From: an uncultured Candidatus Saccharibacteria bacterium
GTDB taxonomy: Bacteria; Patescibacteriota; Saccharimonadia; Saccharimonadales; Saccharimonadaceae
Assembly (NCBI GenBank): GCA_946187605.1
Contig: CAMHRH010000011.1
Coordinates: forward strand, 1-17,020
DNA length: 17,020 nucleotides
Direction: 5' to 3'
Shown: positions 6,575 to 12,438 of the stretch, piece after piece
Layout: every line of letters starts with the position of its first letter
How positions within the stretch are numbered: position 1 is the stretch's first letter
Made by a program: the position numbers and the translations under genes
The notes under the pieces: model-generated
Told to the model about the DNA's origin: nothing
The model's database searches: none
Seen by the model: only the letters and a program-made list of their open reading frames with translations

Positions 6575-7284
6575 GATCCCGCCTCCTGTAACTGCGGCAG
6601 AACGTCATCAGGATGGCCCTCTGAGGCTATTTGGCCGTTCTCAAGGACGATGATGCGGTCAGCCTGTTTAATGAGGCGTTGCTGGTGAGAAATAATGACT
6701 AGGGCGCGCTCGGGGGCCTTATCGCGGAACTTCTTAAAGACCTGGACTAGCTTTTCGAAACTCCAGATATCGATGCCGGCTTCTGGCTCGTCGAAGATAG
6801 TGAGCTGGGCGTTGCGCGCGATGGCGGAGGCAATCTCGATACGTTTAAGCTCGCCGCCGGAAAGGGTATTATTGACTTCGCGCTCAAGGTAGCTCTCATC
6901 TAGGCCTACGGTCTCGATGAGTTTTTTATAATCCGTCTCGCTGTCTTCGAGAAAGGTTTCGTGGCCAGTGGCGGAAATCTGCAGAAGATCCTTGACGGTC
7001 ACTCCTTTGAAGTGCGGCGGCTGTTGGAAGGCGAAGGCGATTCCGAGTTTGGCGCGCTCGGTGATGTTTTTATCTGTTATATCTTGGTTATTAAATATGA
7101 TTTGGCCGCTGGTTGCCTTCTCGAGCCCCATGGTGAGCTTGGCGAGGGTGGATTTGCCACTACCGTTTGGGCCGGTAATGACGACGAATTCGCCAGGCTT
7201 AATATTTAGGTTCAGGTTATTTAAAATAGTTGAACGTTTTCGGGCAGGTCCGACGGAAAATGATAGATTTTTGACCTGTAACAT
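6571..7284 (-). CDS. sufC: SufC, ABC-type ATPase of Fe-S cluster assembly
   Basis: 237 residues, the normal SufC length. Walker A is GPNGSGKS at 38-45, the ABC signature is LSGGELKR, and Walker B with the catalytic Glu is TIFDEPEAGID. The PEAGID form is typical of SufC, in place of the general D-loop wording of transporters. No membrane partner is nearby. SufC is a soluble ATPase that drives conformational change in SufB/SufD. Translation apparently begins at the very 5' end of its mRNA: TATAAT lies 6 nt before the ATG. The UGA stop overlaps the sufB start, which also shows that UGA is a stop codon in this organism. Confidence 0.95.
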   Translation of the reverse strand: MLQVKNLSFSVGPARKRSTILNNLNLNIKPGEFVVITGPNGSGKSTLAKLTMGLEKATSGQIIFNNQDITDKNITERAKLGIAFAFQQPPHFKGVTVKDLLQISATGHETFLEDSETDYKKLIETVGLDESYLEREVNNTLSGGELKRIEIASAIARNAQLTIFDEPEAGIDIWSFEKLVQVFKKFRDKAPERALVIISHQQRLIKQADRIIVLENGQIASEGHPDDVLPQLQEAGS

Positions 7285-7290
7285 ACATAA

Positions 7291-7299
7291 ATTATAACA
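7291..7299 (-). promoter_or_regulatory. Extended -10 promoter of sufCB
   Basis: On the minus strand, TG (7299-7298), one base, then TATAAT (7296-7291), 6 nt before the sufC ATG. It directly abuts the T tract of the rplT terminator. Confidence 0.65.
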
Positions 7300-7330
7300 A
7301 AAAAATATCCCCGGTTTCTCGAGGATATTT
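7299..7330 (-). terminator. Terminator of the infC-rpmI-rplT operon
   Basis: Stem GGATATTT/AAATATCC read on either strand (7303-7310 with 7323-7330), followed on the minus strand by seven T at 7305-7299. It lies 14 nt beyond the rplT stop. Confidence 0.85.
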
Positions 7331-7344
7331 CTTTTTGCGATAGA

Positions 7345-7686
7345 TTATTTTACGCTTTCAACGATAGCAGTGAAGGCTTTTGGATCGCTGACGGCGATTT
7401 CGGCGAGGACCTTGCGGTCGAGCTCGATGCCTTTGTTCTTCATACCGTTGATCAACTTGCTGTAGCTGATACCGTTTTCGCGGGCAGCGTTGTTGATGCG
7501 AGTGATCCAGAGGGCGCGTAGATCGCGTTTGCGATTACGGCGGTCACGGTAGGAATAGCGCAATGATTTGATGACACCCTGCTTCGCGAGGCGGAAGCTA
7601 CGAGTGCGGTAATGCTGCATACCTTTAGCAGCTTTTAGAATCTTTTTATGCTTTGCGCGAGCAGCAACTCCACGTTTAACTCTCAT
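7345..7686 (-). CDS. rplT: 50S ribosomal protein bL20
   Basis: 113 residues, slightly short but complete. MRVKRGVAARAKHKKILKAAKG, RNRKRDLRALWITRINNAAR and GISYSKLINGMKNKGIELDRKVLAEIA are the classic bL20 blocks. It binds 23S rRNA early in large-subunit assembly and, in several bacteria, represses its own operon. The ATG follows the rpmI stop by 3 nt, with AGGAG inside the end of rpmI, so translation is coupled. Confidence 0.97.
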   Translation of the reverse strand: MRVKRGVAARAKHKKILKAAKGMQHYRTRSFRLAKQGVIKSLRYSYRDRRNRKRDLRALWITRINNAARENGISYSKLINGMKNKGIELDRKVLAEIAVSDPKAFTAIVESVK

Positions 7687-7689
7687 GAC

Positions 7690-7884
7690 TTAGGCTCCTA
7701 ATGCAGTTTTAACGTTTTTAGCGATTTTGCCCTTGACGGTGCCAGGGGTCTTCATGTTGCGTTTGCGCGCCTTGGACTTTTTAGCCAAGATATGGTTGCC
7801 GAATGCACGTTCGCGCATGACTTTACCGGTTCTGGTAATGCGAACACGCTTAGCGGTACCCTTATGGGTTTTGAGTTTTGGCAT
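7690..7884 (-). CDS. rpmI: 50S ribosomal protein bL35
   Basis: 64 residues. MPKLKTHKGTAKRVRITRTGK and the HILAKKSKARKRN stretch are diagnostic for bL35. It is the middle gene of infC-rpmI-rplT. A purine-rich AGGAAAAGG precedes the ATG. The 75-nt gap to infC is the largest in the operon and could hold a regulatory structure, but none stands out. Confidence 0.97.
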   Translation of the reverse strand: MPKLKTHKGTAKRVRITRTGKVMRERAFGNHILAKKSKARKRNMKTPGTVKGKIAKNVKTALGA

Positions 7885-7959
7885 TTTGTTACCTTTTCCT
7901 ACTTTAGTTGATGTTCTTAACGCTTTGGGGTGTAGGGAACCGGTGGGCGTTGAATGATC

Positions 7960-8475
7960 CTACTTATGGCGAACCATAAAAGTAAGATTGCGTCCGCTCA
8001 TTTGCGACTTGCCATCAATGATGACGTCAGGCCCGAGCTTTTCGACGATTTTATTCATCAGATCGGTACCGATTTCTTTGTGAGCCATTTCGCGGCCACG
8101 AAATACGATCATGATTTTGACGCGATCGCCGCCTTCGAGTAGCTCGAGGGTTTTGCGGACTTTAATATTGAGGTCATTCTCCCCAATTTTCAAACCAAGT
8201 CGAATTTGTTTGAGCTCGCTGCTTTTTGCGTTTTTCTTAGCGCGAGATTGCTCTTTCATCTTTTGGTATTGATATTTGCCCCAATCGATGATTTTGACTA
8301 CTGGTGGATTTGCGTTAGGAGAAATCTCCACTAGATCCAAACCTGCGTCGCGCGCCATGAGCTGCGCATCGCGGCTAGACATAATGCCTAACTGCGCACC
8401 ATCAGCACTAATTACGCGTACCTCTGGGTGACGAATGTCGCCGTTAATGCGGGTACGAGATGTAGGACTACTGAT
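7960..8475 (-). CDS. infC: Translation initiation factor IF-3, apparent AUC start
   Basis: 171 residues. INGDIRHPEVRVISADGAQLGIMS is the IF-3 N-domain start. The C-domain with KIMIVFRGREMAHKEIGTDLM is also complete. IF-3 checks the start codon and keeps 30S subunits free. No ATG exists near the N-terminus. GAGGAG at 8488-8483 sits exactly 7 nt before an in-frame ATC at 8475-8473. The only alternative, TTG at 8490, overlaps that Shine-Dalgarno sequence and has none of its own. Rare AUU/AUC starts on infC are a known self-regulation device: IF-3 discriminates against them. It is the first gene of the operon with rpmI and rplT. Confidence 0.92.
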   Translation of the reverse strand: MSSPTSRTRINGDIRHPEVRVISADGAQLGIMSSRDAQLMARDAGLDLVEISPNANPPVVKIIDWGKYQYQKMKEQSRAKKNAKSSELKQIRLGLKIGENDLNIKVRKTLELLEGGDRVKIMIVFRGREMAHKEIGTDLMNKIVEKLGPDVIIDGKSQMSGRNLTFMVRHK

Positions 8476-8513
8476 AGTTTTGCTCCTCAAAAATTAGACT
8501 TGTTATGGGGTAG

Positions 8514-8542
8514 ATTATATCAGAAAAGGCGTATAAGTGCAA
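8514..8542 (-). promoter_or_regulatory. infC operon promoter
   Basis: Minus strand: TTGCAC (8542-8537), 17-bp spacer, TATAAT (8519-8514), with an extended-10 TG. The leader before the AUC start is about 30 nt and carries GAGGAG. Confidence 0.85.
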
Positions 8543-8554
8543 ACGGATTTATTG

Positions 8555-10060
8555 CTAGATTATCGAACGGTATTGTAGGGCTTCTGCGACATGGTTAATA
8601 GTGACGGTTTCGGACTGTTCGATATCGGCGATAGTACGAGAAAGCTTTAGCGTCTTGAAGTACGCTCGAGCGGAGAGGCCTAGTTTGACCGAAGCGTCAT
8701 TTAGGAAGAGGCTTGCGTCGTGAGACGGTTTGCAATACTGAATTGTCTCAGCTGAGTTCAAGTCTGCGCACGGTTTACTATAGCGCTTAAATTGTGTATC
8801 CAGAGTGTCTCGAATGAGGTTTTTGGCAGTGATATGCTCGTGAGTGCTAACTGTTGTATTTTTTAATAAAACAGATGAGTTCACGGTGGAGACTTTGATA
8901 TGGAGGTCGATTCGATCGAGTAATGGGCCAGAAATGCGATGGCGATAATTTTTAATTTGAGACATTGTGCAGTGACAGGCATGCGTGTTTGAGCCGAGAT
9001 AGCCGCATGGGCACGGATTCATAGTCGCGATGAGCATAAAATTTGCCGGGAAGACGGCGCGTTGTCGAGCGCTACCGATTGAGACTTTTTTATCTTCGAG
9101 TGGTTGGCGTAATGATTCGAGGACATCTCGTTTGAATTCTGGCAGCTCGTCAAGAAACAGGATGCCGTTGTGAGCGAGCGATATTTCGCCGGGGCGTGCC
9201 GAGCTATCTCCAATCATTGCAGCGCGACTAATGCTATGATGGGGCGAACGATAGGGGCGGTTGCGGACGATAGCGAAAATATTATTGCTTAGTGAATGAA
9301 TTTTTGTAGTAGAGATAGACTCAGAGTGACTAAGTGGCGGCTGAAGCTCATTTGCGACCTTAGCGAGGAGGCTTTTGCCTGCGCCTGGTGGTCCAAAGAG
9401 TAAGATATTATGACGGCCTGACATAGCAATGATTAAAGCGCGTTTAGCTTGGTTTTGACCGATAATTTGGTCGAGGAAAGGGCGATTTTTATCTATTTTT
9501 GTATTTTTTACAACGTTTTTTGGTGGATAAGTCGGGGCTTTTGTTTGCGTAATGATTTGCCAGAGTTCATATAGGTTGCTGACGGGTACAAGTTTTATGT
9601 TTGTTTGTGACGCTAATTTTGCTTGATGGTAATTCTGAGAGGGAATGATTAGTCATTTGTAATGGTTTATTTCAGCATATTCAACGATGCTCAAAATGCC
9701 GCTGACAGGGCGAATAATGCCATTTAAAGCGAGTTCTCCTACTGATAATATGTGCGATAGGTTTTCTGTTGGTATTTGGTTGCTATGCGCAAGAATTGCG
9801 AGCGCAATCGGCAGGTCGAGATGATTGCCGCTTTTCTGGAGGTTTGCTGGGGCGAGATTAATGACAAGGTGATCTTTTGGAAAAGAAAAACCGGAGTTTT
9901 TTAGGGCGAAACGGATACGTTCGCGACTTTCACTGATTGAGCGACTAGGGAGGCCGACGATGTCGAAACGCGGAAGACCTTTATTGCAATCACACTCGAT
10001 AGTGATGCGCGCTGCGCTATATCCGGTAGGTATGGCTGATGATATTTTTTGAGTTGTCAT
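8555..10060 (-). pseudogene. comM: ComM/YifB-type Mg-chelatase-like AAA+ ATPase interrupted by one in-frame UGA
   Basis: 502 codons in a single frame, the normal family size. The only defect is UGA at codon 136 (9655-9653). The N-terminal part has FDIVGLPSRSISESRERIRFALKNSGF and NLAPANLQKSGNHLDLPIALAIL. After the UGA come IIGQNQAKRAL, Walker A GPPGAGKS, PYRSPHHSISRAA, PGEISLAHNGILFLDELPEF, MNPCPCGYLG and SGPLLDRIDLH, all intact. ComM is a branch-migration helicase that helps integrate transformed DNA. By comparison with relatives (K-x-L-I-x-P), the UGA replaces a variable residue often Arg or Lys, so CGA to TGA is likely. Options are a recent nonsense mutation, read-through, or two separate products. 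The start at 10060 lies 6 nt after a TATACT. Confidence 0.85.
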
Positions 10061-10066
10061 GGCGAG

Positions 10067-10095
10067 AGTATAGGGTGGGTACTCTTGAATGAGAA
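10067..10095 (-). promoter_or_regulatory. comM promoter
   Basis: Minus strand: TTCTCA (10095-10090), 17-bp spacer, TATACT (10072-10067), 6 nt before the ATG at 10060. The -35 overlaps that of the divergent tmRNA promoter. Confidence 0.55.
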
Positions 10096-10113
10096 GCTTA
10101 AGTATGATAAAAT
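10085..10113 (+). promoter_or_regulatory. ssrA promoter
   Basis: TTGAAT (10085-10090), 17-bp spacer, extended -10 TGaTAAAAT (10105-10113). The predicted start is a few bases before the mature 5' end at 10127, consistent with 5' trimming by RNase P. Confidence 0.75.
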
Positions 10114-10126
10114 CTCTGTTACAGTT

Positions 10127-10492
10127 GGGGCTGACAAAGCTTAGACGGTTTATTAACAATATGCAGGCGAGTCGTTTTGTACCGTAAGTACTCTAGTAAA
10201 TGCAGACAAATCTGCTAGTAAGCACGTGGCTTATATGCCAGCTTACGCTTGGGCCTAATATATTGTAGGTCTGTCGGATTACTTGAGATACCATAGCGTA
10301 ATACCGATATCATAATCATGGTATTAAGGCTGATCTTGTGACGGTGGTCGGCACGAAAATTTAGTCATGGCACTGTAAGGTTTTGTTTATTCCAGCCTTG
10401 CGGGAATGCCGAGATAAAAGAATAGACTACGCTCGTAGAATGCATATTTGGAGATTTATCGGACCCGGAGGCAGTATCCGGCAGCTCCACCA
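10127..10492 (+). ncRNA. ssrA: Transfer-messenger RNA (tmRNA)
   Basis: A 366-nt RNA that rescues stalled ribosomes. The 5' GGGGCTG pairs with 3' CAGCTCC next to an encoded ACCA end and has the G3-U pair that specifies alanine. ATGCAGGCGAG is the usual segment before the first pseudoknot. The tag frame most likely resumes at GCA (10202) and reads ADKSASKHVAYMPAYAWA before TAA, ending in AWA instead of the usual LAA. The T-arm is CCGGA/TCCGG with loop GGCAGTA, lacking the standard TTCRANY bases. The D-arm reads GCTTAGACGG instead of GGTTCGACGG. The end at CCA and the context support tmRNA strongly, but the tag frame is less certain. Confidence 0.9.
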
Positions 10493-10517
10493 CTGAAAAA
10501 TGTTATCCAAAAACAGG

Positions 10518-10540
10518 CGTCTCGTAGGGGCGTTTTTTTT
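10518..10540 (+). terminator. ssrA intrinsic terminator
   Basis: Stem CGTCTC / GGGGCG (two wobbles), loop GTA, then eight T. Confidence 0.8.
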
Positions 10541-10545
10541 GAAGG

Positions 10546-10580
10546 CAAAAATAGCGTCAGCTATGCTACTGACGCTATTT
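10546..10580 (-). terminator. Perfect 12-bp hairpin, probable minus-strand terminator
   Basis: AAATAGCGTCAG (10549-10560) pairs with 10569-10580 around an 8-nt loop. On the minus strand the stem ends in five T; on the plus strand it is followed by a mixed sequence. It insulates ssrA from leftward transcription. Confidence 0.65.
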
Positions 10581-10611
10581 GATATAAGAGCAAACCCCAC
10601 ATTCTTAATAT

Positions 10612-10645
10612 AAAAAAAGAGTCGGTAACTGCGAGTAAAACCGAC
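10612..10645 (-). terminator. Intrinsic terminator facing left
   Basis: A 6-bp GC-rich stem with an inner 3-bp extension and loop GCG. Seven T follow on the minus strand. Confidence 0.65.
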
Positions 10646-10651
10646 CCTTTT

Positions 10652-10667
10652 GTGTGGAGTGTGGAGT
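10652..10667 (+). repeat. Tandem GTGTGGA repeat
   Basis: The 7-bp unit GTGTGGA is repeated twice with a partial third copy. On the other strand it forms the CUCCACAC tract of the candidate small RNA. Confidence 0.6.
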
Positions 10668-10729
10668 TATTTTGGAATCGATTTTTGTTTTTGGCTTCTG
10701 TGCAAGATTTTTACTCAAAAGCTATTTTA

Positions 10730-10758
10730 AGCATAATCCTTCAAAACGCTAGTGTCAA
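10730..10758 (-). promoter_or_regulatory. Leftward promoter of the candidate small RNA
   Basis: A perfect -35 TTGACA (10758-10753), 17-bp spacer and a weaker -10 TATGCT (10735-10730) on the minus strand. Confidence 0.45.
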
Positions 10759-10964
10759 TAATAAAAACGTTGTGTTTTTTACATAGAAAAGTGCGGAAAT
10801 GTGGAAAAAAATTGTACGAAAAATGGCTCATAAAAATTTTATAAAATGAACAAGTAATAAAAACATGGCCCTGTTGAAAAGAATAGTTTTATTGACCCCT
10901 TGAATAATGTTTTTAGCGCATTTGAAACAGGCTATAGTGTGGGGAATGGATAAAAATATGGGTT

Positions 10965-10984
10965 GTGTTGTAAAAAATACACTA
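10965..10984 (+). repeat. 20-bp direct repeat, copy 1
   Basis: GTGTTGTAAAAAATACACTA, identical to 11022-11041. The unit has GTGT and ACAC arms, like an operator half-site pair. Confidence 0.8.
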
Positions 10985-11021
10985 TAATATTTTGGGCAAC
11001 TTACCCCTGTTGATTGTGATG

Positions 11022-11041
11022 GTGTTGTAAAAAATACACTA
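11022..11041 (+). repeat. 20-bp direct repeat, copy 2
   Basis: Identical to copy 1, offset by 57 bp, and ends 20 bp before the -35 of the promoter at 11062. Confidence 0.8.
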
Positions 11042-11061
11042 AAAATCTTGCTCAATGAGTA

Positions 11062-11090
11062 TTGACTTTTACGCTTATGTTTGCTATAGT
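11062..11090 (+). promoter_or_regulatory. Near-consensus promoter of the large RNA candidate
   Basis: TTGACT (11062-11067), 17-bp spacer, extended -10 TGcTATAGT (11082-11090). Among the best-scoring promoters in the window by eye, yet no ORF follows. Confidence 0.75.
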
Positions 11091-11096
11091 GAAGCT

Positions 11097-11480
11097 ATGC
11101 TTGAACAGAAATAAAAACAAGCAAAACAAAAATAAAAATGGGGTTCAACGAATACAATCGTAGCGGAGTGGTGAATTTGGCGTAGTAATAGCTTATTTCT
11201 AGCCATAAATTACAACTACTAGGAGTAAGCTAAGCTCCGCCAAAACTTAGCGTGAGCTAAGGAGCGTTGAGCGCGTAAGATCAGAAAGCAAGACTAGCAC
11301 ATTGATACCCAACATAACAGAGGATTGCTGAGAACTTACAAGGACTATGCCTCTCTATACGAGAGGCGGTCAATAGAGCTAAGGTAGACATAAAGATTGT
11401 GGCTTTAAGTAATGTATATATTTGCCAGATAATCCTCTCTACCTTTAGCTCCTGGAATCTTGTCGGGGAAATAAGTGGCG
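11097..11480 (+). ncRNA. Candidate large structured RNA, unknown family
   Basis: No ORF is present between the promoter and the gene at 11582. Helices visible by eye are TTGAAC/GTTCAA (11101-11106, 11143-11148) around an A-rich loop, GTAGT/ACTAC (11182-11186, 11215-11219), CTTAGC-GTGA-GCTAAG (11246-11261, GNRA-type loop), GCCTCTC/GAGAGGC (11349-11355, 11361-11367), AGAGGATT/AATCCTCT (11319-11326, 11431-11438), and GAGCTAAGGTAGA with TCTACCTTTAGCTC (11376-11388, 11438-11451, one bulge). The last two cross, making a pseudoknot. CTCCGC at 11235-11240 can pair with GCGGAG (11163), or CGCCAAA (11238-11244) with TTTGGCG (11176), but not both. I cannot match it to a named RNA. The 3' end is not defined by a clear terminator. 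Confidence 0.55.
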
Positions 11481-11566
11481 TCTGATATATCTTTTTGCGA
11501 CGGTGTAAGTAAACACTTATTACTAGTTATAGTTTGCTTATAAGGGAAGAATAGCGGGGGATTCTG

Positions 11567-11575
11567 TGCTATAAT
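11567..11575 (+). promoter_or_regulatory. Extended -10 promoter before the small membrane-protein gene
   Basis: TGcTATAAT at 11567-11575, 6 nt before the ATG at 11582. A leaderless mRNA is predicted. Confidence 0.65.
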
Positions 11576-11581
11576 TCGCTT

Positions 11582-11950
11582 ATGAATAAACTATTGCTGA
11601 TGATAAGCGCATGTGCTGCGGTTATTTTGGCGACAATGATGATTTTTACATCTCCGAGTAAGGTAGGTCCCGTAGGTGTTTTATTATTTTTTACAACATC
11701 TTACCTGTTCTTTTTAGGGCTTGCGGCTTTTGTCTGCAAGCTATTTTTTATTTTCCGCGGAAAAATGAATCGAGAATTTGCTATTCAGGACGTCAATAAG
11801 CGTAGCTTTCGCTATGGCTTAGTCTTAGCTTTGGCGCCAGTGATGCTCATGCTAGTAGGTTCATTCGGCGGAATTTCGATTGGCGAGATTGTGCTCGTAG
11901 TATTACTCGAAGTCTTCTTGTGCTTTTTGACATCGCGTAATGTGATATAA
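11582..11950 (+). CDS. Small membrane protein upstream of the secretion-type ATPase
   Basis: 122 residues with four hydrophobic segments at about 4-22, 29-58, 78-96 and 99-117. The cytoplasmic-looking loop FRGKMNREFAIQDVNKRSFRYG lies between helices 2 and 3. No known domain is recognised. It precedes the genes at 11959 and 12439 in the same orientation, an arrangement suggesting a membrane partner of the ATPase. Its stop codon is part of the -10 box of the next gene. Confidence 0.8.
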   Translation: MNKLLLMISACAAVILATMMIFTSPSKVGPVGVLLFFTTSYLFFLGLAAFVCKLFFIFRGKMNREFAIQDVNKRSFRYGLVLALAPVMLMLVGSFGGISIGEIVLVVLLEVFLCFLTSRNVI

Positions 11951-11951
11951 T
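11943..11951 (+). promoter_or_regulatory. Extended -10 promoter overlapping the upstream stop codon
   Basis: TGaTATAAT at 11943-11951 contains the TAA stop of the preceding gene and lies 7 nt before the ATG at 11959. Confidence 0.6.
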
Positions 11952-11958
11952 AAAGCTT

Positions 11959-12438
11959 ATGGATAATATGGGCGGTTTAGGAGGTGGTAGCCGTGAGAAT
12001 AGCGATTTTTTCGCGGTCCCAGAAATGCCGCCGACGGGGGATGTTCCGGTAGATTTTGGCGAAAACTTACGGAATAACGAGCAGATGCGTTCTTCGACGG
12101 AGCAGATACCTCAGTTTAATGAGGCGCCAAATCCGGCCGAGAAGTTTGCCGAAAAGCAGTCGAGCGCGATGCCAACGGCGGCTGCGCCAATAGATTTTGC
12201 AAAAGAAGATGATTCTGTGGAGGAGAGTCCAAGGGTTGCGGAACTCGAGCAAATTGAGGTGTCGCGTGATGCTGAAGCTCTGCCGAAAGCATATGTTGCA
12301 AAAGTATCGCAGATTATCAATGAAGACAAGAATGACCCGCATAAGTTGATGAGCGACTTAGATAAGGCGCGTTGGGATTTAATGAAAAAAGCTTTTGGTC
12401 GCAATCGTGGTGATGGGCTAAATGGAGGCAAGATTTAG
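11959..12438 (+). CDS. Acidic, mostly disordered protein with a conserved-looking C-terminal helix
   Basis: 159 residues. The first 100 are rich in Pro, Glu, Asn and Ala and look unstructured. Residues about 108-150 (ALPKAYVAKVSQIINEDKND, then a DLDKARWDLMKKAFGR helix) form the ordered end. Short proteins of this kind sit beside secretion-type ATPases in CPR genomes. A linker or adaptor role is a guess. It ends in TAG directly before the ATG of the ATPase gene (0-nt gap), with GGAGG for that gene inside its last codons, so the two are translationally coupled. Confidence 0.75.
   Translation: MDNMGGLGGGSRENSDFFAVPEMPPTGDVPVDFGENLRNNEQMRSSTEQIPQFNEAPNPAEKFAEKQSSAMPTAAAPIDFAKEDDSVEESPRVAELEQIEVSRDAEALPKAYVAKVSQIINEDKNDPHKLMSDLDKARWDLMKKAFGRNRGDGLNGGKI

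Larger units (their letters stand above)
10612..10723 (-). ncRNA. Candidate small RNA on the minus strand
   Basis: A promoter (TTGACA-17-TATGCT at 10758-10730) points left, and about 75 nt further on lies a terminator: stem GTCGGT/ACCGAC (10621-10626 with 10640-10645), an inner ACT/AGT pair, then T7 at 10618-10612. The roughly 110-nt product has no good ORF. It carries an unpaired ACTCCACACTCCACAC tract just before the terminator, which is complementary to purine-rich Shine-Dalgarno sequences. Expression and function are inferred only. Confidence 0.4.
10760..11061. other. AT-rich intergenic region without a gene
   Basis: No convincing coding sequence. It holds two exact 20-bp repeats (separate entries), a related inverted copy TGTGTTTTTTACA at 10771-10783, a TATAAT at 10983-10988 and a TATAGT at 10933-10938 without good -35 boxes. 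The base composition is unlike that of the flanking genes. Confidence 0.5.

Noticed and set aside
8488..8490. TTG start for infC
   Set aside because: It overlaps the GAGGAG that serves the ATC seven bases downstream, and has no Shine-Dalgarno sequence of its own.
9653..9655. UGA reassigned to glycine or tryptophan as the reason for the comM interruption
   Set aside because: sufC ends in UGA overlapping the sufB start and no other gene in the window carries internal UGA, so a genome-wide code change is not supported.
10061..10159. Longer N-terminus for ComM starting at 10159
   Set aside because: The extra 33 residues overlap the tmRNA gene and its promoter, and the family begins near the ATG at 10060.
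10546..10645. CRISPR-like or transposon inverted repeats after ssrA
   Set aside because: The two hairpins differ in sequence and each fits a terminator; there are no regularly spaced repeats and no transposase.
10828..11055. 75-codon ORF on the minus strand in the intergenic region
   Set aside because: Its repeated SVFFTT segments come only from the 20-bp DNA repeats. Composition follows the AT-rich sequence, no ribosome-binding site or promoter fits, and no domain is visible.
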